From the NCBI GenBank assembly GCA_023417165.1, contig JAEZGD010000108.1, positions 1-5,505 of the forward strand: a DNA stretch of 5,505 bases. The letters run 5' to 3'. Below are positions 1 through 5,005 of this stretch, in pieces. How positions within the stretch are numbered: position 1 is the first letter of the stretch; each line of letters begins with the position of its first letter. Origin of the DNA: Planctomycetota bacterium (GTDB lineage: Bacteria; Planctomycetota; Planctomycetia; Pirellulales; Pirellulaceae). A model generated the notes under the pieces. It made no database searches. It was not told where the DNA came from and saw only the letters and a list, made by a program, of their open reading frames with translations. The translations under genes and the position numbers were made by a program.

Positions 1-164
1 GTCCCATCCCATCATCCAGCTCCACTGCGGGGCAAAGCGATGTGATTTAAGCGTGTTGCGTGACATGGGAAACGGCAGACATTTGTCGCAAGCAATTGCA
101 GCGAAGCGACTTATGATCGACATCCGGCCTAATGGGCCACGACTCCGACCAATCGCTTCACTGA

Positions 165-179
165 TGATACTGAGTATCA
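165..179. promoter_or_regulatory. Perfect 15-bp palindrome, possible operator
   Basis: TGATACT-G-AGTATCA has perfect 7-bp arms around a single central G. This is the size and symmetry of a dimeric helix-turn-helix regulator site. It lies about 240 bp upstream of the protease start and about 150 bp upstream of the ECF-like promoter candidate. It is not followed by a T tract, so it is not a terminator. The symmetry is seen directly; operator function is inference, and no regulator gene is present in the window. Confidence 0.35.
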
Positions 180-324
180 ATGTCGACAAAATAGCGGTCC
201 GCAGAAGGCAAGTCAACCTTTCTCGCACATTTCCTTGCGAAATCTCTGCGGATGCCCGTAGCTAAAGAATCGCGACGTTGTCGGCGAGAAAAGACAAAGA
301 CAAAGACATTACAGATTTGCCATC

Positions 325-351
325 TGAACCGTTTCGACCGCTAGCGTCGTA
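325..351 (+). promoter_or_regulatory. Candidate ECF-type (envelope-stress) sigma promoter for the HtrA gene
   Basis: TGAACC (325-330) and CGTA (348-351) are separated by 17 bases. This matches the general ECF layout, for example the SigW-like TGAAAC-N16/17-CGTA, with AAC-type -35 and CGT-type -10 cores. It would start transcription near 357-360 and give a leader of about 60 nt before the protease ATG at 421. HtrA/DegP genes in many bacteria are controlled by envelope-stress sigma factors, so the context fits. The match is by eye only, and short motifs like these occur by chance. Confidence 0.35.
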
Positions 352-354
352 ATG

Positions 355-396
355 ATTCATGCCGGCTTATTCCTAATCTTTTTCGCCGGCATTCAT
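355..396 (+). repeat. Inverted repeat in the presumed leader of the HtrA gene
   Basis: ATGCCGGC (359-366) and GCCGGCAT (385-392) form an 8-bp perfect stem. Allowing two mismatches, the arms extend to 12 bp (355-366 and 385-396) around an 18-nt pyrimidine-rich loop. The structure ends about 10 nt before the protease Shine-Dalgarno (406-415). If the ECF-like promoter is real, this hairpin sits at the very 5' end of the mRNA, where it could protect the transcript or modulate translation. The role is inference. Confidence 0.45.
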
Positions 397-420
397 TTCC
401 GAAGCAGGGGGAGGAAGAGC

Positions 421-1992
421 ATGAGAATTCGTCGAGGGCAACTCACTACCAAATTGGCGCTGGCCATATGCCTGTCCAGCGGCCTCGTCGGCGGTCTGGC
501 CGTTAAGTACGCCGACCAATTGACCGGCCCAAGTTACGCCTTGGAGCTGCGCGACGCGAAAGCCGCGCGCGAAACACTGTCGCGCGACGTCGAACACGCG
601 CGCGGGCTATCCGAAGCTTTTAGCAGCGTCGCCACCGCCATGCGTCCTTCGGTGGTGCATATCAATGCAGTCACGCGCGTTCAGCCAACACGCAACACAC
701 AGCGTGGCACGCGCGGCAATCCCCAGATTCCCGATGAGCTGCGCAAGCGTTTTGGCATGGACGATGAAATGTTCGAGCGCTTCTTCGATTCCGAGCGCAA
801 TCCGCAGCAAGGCTTTGCCCAGCGCGGGCAAGGCACCGGCGTGATCATTAGCGAAGACGGTTACATTGTCACGAACAATCACGTCGTGCGCGGCGCGACC
901 GAGTTAACCGTTCGCCTGGCAGATGGCCAGGAATACACCGGCGAAGTTGTCGGCCAAGACGAAAAGACCGACGTCGCCGTGATCAAGATCAAAGCCAAGA
1001 ACCTCATGGCCGCGCCACTCGGCAATTCCGACAAGATGGAGGTCGGCGAGTGGGTGCTGGCGATGGGCAGCCCCTTCGGCCTCGATCAGACAGTAACCGC
1101 TGGCATCATTAGCGCCAAAGGCCGCGCCAATGTCGGCATCAGCGATTACGAAGACTTCCTACAAACCGACGCGGCGATCAACCCTGGCAATAGCGGCGGC
1201 CCGCTCGTCAACATGCAGGGCGAAGTCATCGGCATCAACACCGCCATCGCTTCGCGCAGCGGCGGTTACGCAGGCGTTGGTTTTGCGATTCCCAGCAACA
1301 TGGTCAAGCTCGTCGCCGACAGCCTGATTCAAGAAGGCAAAGTCACGCGTGGTTGGCTCGGCGCTGCCATTCAAGACCTGAATGAAGACTTGGCGGCGTC
1401 GTTCAACTACACTTCGACCGATGGCGTGCTGATTGGCGATGTCATGGCCGATAGCCCTGCCGAGAAAGCGGGCCTGAAAGCTGGCGACATCGTCGTAAAG
1501 TTCAAAGACCAGGCGGTCCGCAGCGCGCAGCAGTTGCGTAACTCGGTGGCGGCGACCAAGCCTCACACCAAGACCAAGCTGCTCATCCAACGCGATGGCA
1601 AGCCGGTCACACTCGATATCACGATTGGCGAACTGACAGCTACGGTCGCCAAGGGCGGCGATGTCTCGGGCGACGATACCCAAGACGCTGCCGAGGAAGC
1701 CACGACCAGCGACATTGGTCTGACCGTGCAGACAGTCACGCCGGCGCTCGCCGAGCAACTGAACCTGAAGCAAGCTGAAGGAATTGTTATCACCGACGTT
1801 GAAAGTGGCAGTCCGGCTGAAGACGCTGGCCTGTCGAGCGGCGACGTGGTGGTGTCGATCGCTGGCAAGAAGGTGCAGACCGCCAGCGAATACCGCGAGC
1901 TGATGAAAGAGCAATCGCTCGAAAAAGGCGTGCGCATGCAGGTTCAACGCGGCGGCGTGTCGCGATTTGTCTTCCTCCGTGCAGGTCGTTAA
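421..1992 (+). CDS. degP: Do-family (HtrA/DegP) serine endoprotease with two PDZ domains
   Basis: This is an ATP-independent protease/chaperone that degrades or holds misfolded proteins outside the cytoplasm. The ATG at 421 (523 residues) is chosen because AGGGGGAGGA at 406-415 is a very strong Shine-Dalgarno. An in-frame ATG at 352 would add 23 residues but has none. Residues 1-11 are basic and 12-28 hydrophobic, forming a signal peptide or uncleaved anchor; Cys17 lacks a proper lipobox. The trypsin-like domain spans about 60-300 with the triad His154 (TNNHVV), Asp184 (KTDVAVIKI) and Ser258 (NPGNSGGPLV). An Arg/Asn/Gln-rich LA-loop-like segment precedes GTGVII. PDZ1 is about 311-404, an acidic linker about 414-431, and PDZ2 about 432-523. 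Length and architecture are typical of two-PDZ Do proteases, so it should be active. Two hairpins, the second an intrinsic terminator, follow the stop. Family assignment is firm; choosing among DegP, DegQ and MucD is not possible from sequence alone. Confidence 0.96.
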   Translation: MRIRRGQLTTKLALAICLSSGLVGGLAVKYADQLTGPSYALELRDAKAARETLSRDVEHARGLSEAFSSVATAMRPSVVHINAVTRVQPTRNTQRGTRGNPQIPDELRKRFGMDDEMFERFFDSERNPQQGFAQRGQGTGVIISEDGYIVTNNHVVRGATELTVRLADGQEYTGEVVGQDEKTDVAVIKIKAKNLMAAPLGNSDKMEVGEWVLAMGSPFGLDQTVTAGIISAKGRANVGISDYEDFLQTDAAINPGNSGGPLVNMQGEVIGINTAIASRSGGYAGVGFAIPSNMVKLVADSLIQEGKVTRGWLGAAIQDLNEDLAASFNYTSTDGVLIGDVMADSPAEKAGLKAGDIVVKFKDQAVRSAQQLRNSVAATKPHTKTKLLIQRDGKPVTLDITIGELTATVAKGGDVSGDDTQDAAEEATTSDIGLTVQTVTPALAEQLNLKQAEGIVITDVESGSPAEDAGLSSGDVVVSIAGKKVQTASEYRELMKEQSLEKGVRMQVQRGGVSRFVFLRAGR

Positions 1993-2001
1993 GACCCGCA
2001 C

Positions 2002-2030
2002 CGGGCGCGATAGCCAAGCTGTCGTGCCCG
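2002..2030 (+). other. Stable hairpin just after the HtrA stop codon
   Basis: Positions 2002-2014 pair with 2018-2030 over 13 consecutive base pairs, two of them G-U, leaving a 3-nt CAA loop. The stem starts 10 nt after the stop codon. The following sequence (CTTATTTGTC) has only a weak T run, so this alone is a poor intrinsic terminator. It could shield the mRNA 3' end from exonucleases or help polymerase pause ahead of the true terminator 25 nt downstream. Confidence 0.6.
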
Positions 2031-2054
2031 CTTATTTGTCCGTCTCCTGTCCGC

Positions 2055-2096
2055 TTCGCCCGGCGATGGCTCTGCTGTCGCCGGGCGAATTTTTTT
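2055..2096 (+). terminator. Strong intrinsic terminator of the HtrA gene
   Basis: TTCGCCCGGCGA (2055-2066) and TCGCCGGGCGAA (2078-2089) make a perfect 12-bp GC-rich stem with an 11-nt loop, followed directly by seven Ts (2090-2096). It is a textbook rho-independent terminator on the + strand. There is no matching A tract on its left, so it is not bidirectional. It separates the protease transcript from the TPR gene, which therefore needs its own promoter. Confidence 0.92.
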
Positions 2097-2131
2097 AGTG
2101 GACGCCAACGGTCCGATTGCTGCGGGCTCGT

Positions 2132-2161
2132 ATGGCATCGTCTGGGCAAGCGCGGCATAAT
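2132..2161 (+). promoter_or_regulatory. Candidate housekeeping promoter for the TPR gene
   Basis: CATAAT (2156-2161) resembles a -10 hexamer (5/6). ATGGCA (2132-2137) resembles a -35 hexamer (4/6) at an 18-bp spacing. Transcription would start near 2168, giving a 30-nt leader that contains the CGGAG ribosome site at 2186-2190. A promoter is expected here because a strong terminator ends at 2096. The -35 match is weak and the exact position uncertain. Confidence 0.4.
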
Positions 2162-2199
2162 ACGCGACGGAAATCCCCACTAGACCGGAGTTTACCGCG

Positions 2200-3876
2200 A
2201 TGACCCGCGCACGGATTGGTTTGGCGTTCGCCTTTGTTTTGTTGCTCTTTCCCGCGCTCGCCTGGGCCGAAAACGAGGGCCAAGGCGATCTCGATAAGGC
2301 GACCGAGCTGCAGCTCAAAGCCGAGTCGCTCGCCGATCTGGAAAAGATCGCCGACCTGTGCGAGAGCGCTCTCACCAAAGGCCTGGACGACGGCAACAAG
2401 CAGTTCGCTACGCAGTTGCTGACCTCCACCTTGTACGAGCACTCCGCTCGTCTCTCGGGCGCGCTGTTCAATCTCAATCGCATTATTGATCCGAAGCATC
2501 AGCGCCATCCGCAATGGAAGATCGTGCGCGAACTGGCGATCAAAGATCTCGAAAAAGCGACCAAGTACGACGACAAATTGCCCGCGGCACAACTGCTGCT
2601 GGCCCGCCTGTACGGCATGAACCCGACCGAAGCCGCCATGGCCAAAGACGCCGCCGAGAAAGCCATCAAGCTGCTGGGCGACGAGCCCAAGCAAAAAGCC
2701 ATGGCGCTGATCGTGCGCGGCTCGCTGCAAACCGAAACCGAGAAGCAACTGGAAGACTTCAACGAAGCGGTTAAGACAGCTCCCGATTCGGTCGATGCGC
2801 ATCGCGCTCGCGCCTTGTACTACATCCTGAAGAAAGACTTCGCCAAGGCGACGGAAGACTTCGCGAAGATCCTCGAACTGAATCCCGAAGACACCGAAGC
2901 GTTGAGCGAACTGGCAGACTCACTGACGGCGGAAAAGAAATTCGACGAAGCCATCAAGCTGATCGACCGCGTGATCGAAGCGAATCCCAAGGCTCCCATC
3001 GGCTATACCGCCCGCGCTCGCATCAAAACACTGCAAGGCGAGACCGAGTCGGCTCTGGAAGATCTGAGCAAAGCGATCGAGCTTGAACCGCGCGATGTCG
3101 CCGCATTGATGGTTCGTGCCGCCGTCTATGCGCAGATGAAGGAGTTCGCCAAAGCCAAGGCCGATGTCGATGCCGCGCTCAAGATTCGCCCCAACATGGT
3201 GCAAGGCATTCTCATGCAGGCGGAACTGGCTGCACAAAAAGGCAACTACGAAGAAGCCTTGCAAAACATGCGGCTGATGGCGAACGCCGACCCGATGAAC
3301 CCACTGTGGAAGGTGCAGATCGCTCAACTTCTGTCGGCTGACAAACGTCCGCGCGCCGCCATTGAGGTGGCCACGGAAGTGATCAAGATGGACGAAGCCA
3401 ATCCCAACGCCAGCGCGCTGCGGGTGCGCGGCGATGCGTATCTTAGCGTCGGCAAGCACAAAGAAGCGGTCGCCGATCTCGAAGCCTCGCTTAAGGAAGA
3501 TCCCAAGAACAGCGGCGTGCTGAACAACCTGGCGTGGGTGCTGGCCACCAGCCCCGATGACGACGTCCGCAATGGCAAGCGCGCGGTCGAACTCGCTACC
3601 CAGGCTTGTGAAAACACCGACTACAAACGTCCGCACGTCCTCAGCACGCTGGGCGCGGCCTATGCCGAAAGCGGCGACTTCGAGAATGCCATCAAGTGGT
3701 CGACCAAAGCGGTCGAAATGAGCACCGAAGGCGAAAACAAGCCCGATCCCGAAGTGCAGGAACAACTCAAAAAAGAGTTGGAAGGCTATCAGAACAAGAA
3801 GCCGTTCCGCGAAAAGCAGGAAACGCCTGAGAAGGAAGTGAAGCCGAAGGCGCCACGTGAAGACCTGGAGATTTAA
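2200..3876 (+). CDS. Secreted multi-TPR repeat protein
   Basis: This is a 558-residue protein built mostly of tetratricopeptide repeats, helix-turn-helix units that form a protein-binding superhelix. The specific partner is unknown. The ATG at 2200 follows CGGAG (2186-2190) at a 9-nt spacing. Residues 1-23 form a classical signal peptide (Arg3/Arg5, a hydrophobic core, then AWA before Glu24), so it is exported. Residues about 30-195 are helical with degenerate repeats. From about 196 to 405, roughly six 34-residue TPRs follow one another, with Ala/Gly/Tyr and 'LNPED', 'ANPKA', 'LEPRD', 'IRPNM' repeat ends. Further repeats lie at about 404-437, 438-478 and 480-512. The eighth has the expanded 'LAWVLATSPDDDVRNGKRA' loop that I associate with planctomycete TPR proteins. 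The last 40 or so residues are Lys/Glu/Pro-rich and probably disordered. It sits after a terminated HtrA protease gene, and both products are predicted to be extracytoplasmic. Function beyond scaffolding cannot be read from the sequence. Confidence 0.92.
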   Translation: MTRARIGLAFAFVLLLFPALAWAENEGQGDLDKATELQLKAESLADLEKIADLCESALTKGLDDGNKQFATQLLTSTLYEHSARLSGALFNLNRIIDPKHQRHPQWKIVRELAIKDLEKATKYDDKLPAAQLLLARLYGMNPTEAAMAKDAAEKAIKLLGDEPKQKAMALIVRGSLQTETEKQLEDFNEAVKTAPDSVDAHRARALYYILKKDFAKATEDFAKILELNPEDTEALSELADSLTAEKKFDEAIKLIDRVIEANPKAPIGYTARARIKTLQGETESALEDLSKAIELEPRDVAALMVRAAVYAQMKEFAKAKADVDAALKIRPNMVQGILMQAELAAQKGNYEEALQNMRLMANADPMNPLWKVQIAQLLSADKRPRAAIEVATEVIKMDEANPNASALRVRGDAYLSVGKHKEAVADLEASLKEDPKNSGVLNNLAWVLATSPDDDVRNGKRAVELATQACENTDYKRPHVLSTLGAAYAESGDFENAIKWSTKAVEMSTEGENKPDPEVQEQLKKELEGYQNKKPFREKQETPEKEVKPKAPREDLEI

Positions 3877-3879
3877 CCG

Positions 3880-3939
3880 ATGTGGGACGCCAGGCGACGG
3901 AGCATTCGCAATGCGCCGTCGCCGCTGGCTCCGGGTTAA
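3880..3939 (+). other. Possible 19-codon leader mini-ORF before the HD hydrolase gene
   Basis: ATG at 3880 to TAA at 3937-3939 encodes MWDARRRSIRNAPSPLAPG. A GGAG (3867-3870), inside the last codons of the TPR gene, lies 9 nt before this ATG, a better ribosome site than the HD gene itself has. The hairpin at 3893-3923 falls inside the mini-ORF, so ribosomes translating it would open that stem. Its stop is 26 nt before the HD start. It could be a leader peptide or coupling device, or a chance frame; nothing shows that it is expressed. Confidence 0.25.
3893..3923 (+). other. Intercistronic hairpin between the TPR and HD genes
   Basis: GGCGACGG (3893-3900) pairs perfectly with CCGTCGCC (3916-3923). 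After one A-G mismatch, GCATT (3902-3906) pairs with AATGC (3910-3914), leaving a CGC loop. CCA/TGG (3890-3892 with 3926-3928) can extend the base past a 2-nt bulge. The stem begins 17 nt after the TPR stop. No T tract follows, so it is not a standard intrinsic terminator. More likely it is an mRNA-stability or processing element, or a partial attenuator lowering expression of the downstream genes. Its presence argues against starting the HD protein at GTG 3882. Confidence 0.6.
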
Positions 3940-3965
3940 ACAAGGGCTGCTACGTTATCCCGCCT

Positions 3966-4523
3966 ATGAACCGTGACGACGCCTGGCAACTGGTTTGCGA
4001 GTACACCACCGGCGATAGCCTGCGCCGGCATATGTTGGCGGTCGAAACGGCGATGCGCGCGTACGCCGAGCAGTGGGGCGAAGATGTCGAAAAGTACGGC
4101 ATCGTCGGTCTGCTGCACGACTTCGATTACGAGCGCTGGCCCGATCCGCCAGCGCATCCGCTCGAAGGGGCAAAGATTTTGGCCGAGCGCGGCTATCCGG
4201 CCGACGTGATCTACGCCATCAAATCGCATGCCGACTATCTTCCCGATTGCCCACGTGTCTCGCGGCTGGATAAAACTCTGTACGCGTGCGACGAACTCTC
4301 GGGTTTTATCGTGGCGTGCGCGATGGTTCGTCCCGAGCGTTTACAGGGCCTGGAAGCCAAAAGCATCAAAAAGAAGTTGAAGGCCAAGGGCTTTGCCGCG
4401 GCCATCAATCGCGACGATATCACGCGCGGCGCGGCCGATCTCGGCCTCGAACTGGACGCGCATCTACAATTCGTGGCAGAGGCGCTCGCCAAGGTGGAAG
4501 ACCGCCTGCTGCCACCGGCCTGA
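3966..4523 (+). CDS. HD-superfamily predicted metal-dependent phosphohydrolase (COG2316-like)
   Basis: This is a 185-residue cytoplasmic protein of the HD superfamily, whose members use histidines and aspartates to bind divalent metal and hydrolyse phosphate esters. The substrate of this subfamily is not established to my knowledge. Visible ligands are His22 (LRRHMLAVE), His51-Asp52 (LLHDFDYE), His64 (HPLEGAKIL), His88 (IKSHADY) and Asp109 (LYACDELSGF). All expected HD positions are intact. The N-terminal 'MNRDDAW' and the C-terminal 'SIKKKLKAKGFAAAINRDDI' match my recollection of the COG2316 predicted-hydrolase family and support the start at 3966. An upstream in-frame GTG at 3882 would add 28 unlike residues running through a hairpin. 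The Shine-Dalgarno is poor (AAGGG about 19 nt upstream), so translation may depend on coupling. The dehydratase follows 40 bp downstream, probably on the same mRNA. Confidence 0.88.
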   Translation: MNRDDAWQLVCEYTTGDSLRRHMLAVETAMRAYAEQWGEDVEKYGIVGLLHDFDYERWPDPPAHPLEGAKILAERGYPADVIYAIKSHADYLPDCPRVSRLDKTLYACDELSGFIVACAMVRPERLQGLEAKSIKKKLKAKGFAAAINRDDITRGAADLGLELDAHLQFVAEALAKVEDRLLPPA

Positions 4524-4563
4524 TGTCGCGTGCGTTGGCGAACATCGCTTCTGGAGCCTGCTC

Positions 4564-4959
4564 ATGGAAATTCAAACCTGCGAAGCGTTAACGAAAAAGA
4601 AATGCGTGCCGTGCGAAGGAGGCGTGCCGAAAGCTACGCCCGAAGAAGCCAAAGCGCAGCTCGCGAAGCTCTCTGGCTGGACGCTGACCGACGATGGCCA
4701 GCGCATTCGTAAATCGTGGACGGTCAAGAACTTCATGGCCGGCATGCGATTCTTTGAAGAGGTCGCCAAGGTCGCCGAAGAAGACAATCACCATCCCGAT
4801 CTGCATCTCTCAGGCTATCGCAACGTGACCATCGAGTTATGGACGCATGCGATCGGCGGCCTCAGCGAGAACGATTTCATCCTGGCGGCCAAGATCGATC
4901 AGTTGCCCGTCGAAATGAAGGCAGAAAGTACCAAGTCCCAAGGGTCAAGTTCCAAGTAG
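4564..4959 (+). CDS. phhB: Pterin-4a-carbinolamine dehydratase (PCD/DCoH family)
   Basis: The family enzyme dehydrates 4a-hydroxytetrahydropterin to quinonoid dihydropterin, recycling the cofactor of aromatic amino-acid hydroxylases; bacterial homologues may also serve other pterin or molybdopterin roles. ATG 4564 is preceded by GGAG (4553-4556) at 7 nt, so the longer open frame from 4393 is rejected. The 131-residue product has an N-terminal 'KKCVPCEGG' segment (Cys14, Cys17) seen in many bacterial members. The PCD signature follows: Glu72/Glu73, His76-His77-Pro78, Tyr85, Trp93, His95 and Asp104, with 'NVTIELWTHAIGGLSENDF' as the second half. His76, His77 and His95 fit the catalytic histidine trio. 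The normal fold ends near residue 121. The Ser/Lys-rich last ten residues (122-131) and the stop codon are encoded by a degenerate 7-bp repeat array. No phenylalanine hydroxylase gene is in the window, so the pathway is not fixed. Confidence 0.94.
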   Translation: MEIQTCEALTKKKCVPCEGGVPKATPEEAKAQLAKLSGWTLTDDGQRIRKSWTVKNFMAGMRFFEEVAKVAEEDNHHPDLHLSGYRNVTIELWTHAIGGLSENDFILAAKIDQLPVEMKAESTKSQGSSSK

Positions 4960-5001
4960 GAACGGTTCTGTTTGGCACTTAGCACCTTGGAGTTTGGAAC
5001 T
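4927..5001. repeat. Convergent array of degenerate 7-bp repeats (AGTNCCA / TGGNACT)
   Basis: Five adjoining heptads in one orientation occupy 4927-4961: AGTACCA, AGTCCCA, AGGGTCA, AGTTCCA, AGTAGGA. After an 11-nt centre (4962-4972), four heptads in the opposite orientation occupy 4973-5001: TGGCACT, one extra T, then AGCACCT, TGGAGTT, TGGAACT. The best inverted pair is AAGTTCCAA (4947-4955) with TTGGAACTT (4994-5002). Because the period is 7 bp, the arms can pair in several registers. The array covers the last ten codons of the dehydratase and reaches to four bases before the thuA ATG. It resembles the short tandemly repeated heptamers known from some cyanobacteria in form, but the unit differs. 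It lacks a T tract, so it is not a standard terminator. Confidence 0.7.
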
Positions 5002-5005
5002 TTCG

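Larger units (their letters stand above)
1..420. other. Non-coding region upstream of the HtrA protease gene
   Basis: No convincing gene is present. One 70-codon frame (53-265, +) exists, but it starts with TTG, has no Shine-Dalgarno, shows mixed third-codon bases unlike the strongly G/C-ending real genes, and resembles no family I know. The stretch is visibly less GC-rich than the coding DNA that follows. It holds a perfect 15-bp palindrome at 165-179, a small tandem repeat (AAGACA three times, 291-308), an ECF-like promoter candidate at 325-351 and an inverted repeat at 355-396. No tRNA-like or rRNA-like fold was recognised. The gene to the left must end or begin outside the window. Confidence 0.7.

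Noticed and set aside
112..117. TATGAT as a -10 box
   Set aside because: No acceptable -35 at 16-18 bp; the nearest TTG-type hexamer is 23 bp away.
53..265. 70-codon + strand frame in the upstream region
   Set aside because: TTG start, no ribosome site, mixed third-codon bases unlike the real genes here, no recognisable domain, and it contains the 165-179 palindrome.
291..308. AAGACA repeated three times
   Set aside because: Only 18 bp of purine-rich simple sequence; too short to assign meaning.
421..540. HtrA as a lipoprotein (Cys17)
   Set aside because: LAIC lacks the small residue required before the lipobox cysteine.
540..612. CGCG-rich alternating stretch that might form Z-DNA
   Set aside because: Explained by Arg/Ala codons in a helical segment of the protease; no independent sign of function.
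1159..2001. 280-codon antisense frame under the HtrA gene
   Set aside because: It lies wholly within a firmly identified gene; GC-rich codon use suppresses stops on the opposite strand. No ribosome site or known motif.
2920..3765. 281-codon antisense frame under the TPR gene (and the 2095-2802 one)
   Set aside because: His/Phe/Gly-rich shadow translation of TPR codons, with no domain and no promoter or ribosome site.
3882..3965. GTG 3882 as the start of the HD hydrolase
   Set aside because: The added 28 residues do not resemble the family N-terminus, the segment is occupied by a strong hairpin, and MNRDDAW at 3966 fits the family start.
4393..4563. Extended dehydratase start overlapping the HD gene
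   Set aside because: The extra 57 residues are a shadow of the HD gene. ATG 4564 has GGAG at proper spacing and gives the normal PCD N-terminus.
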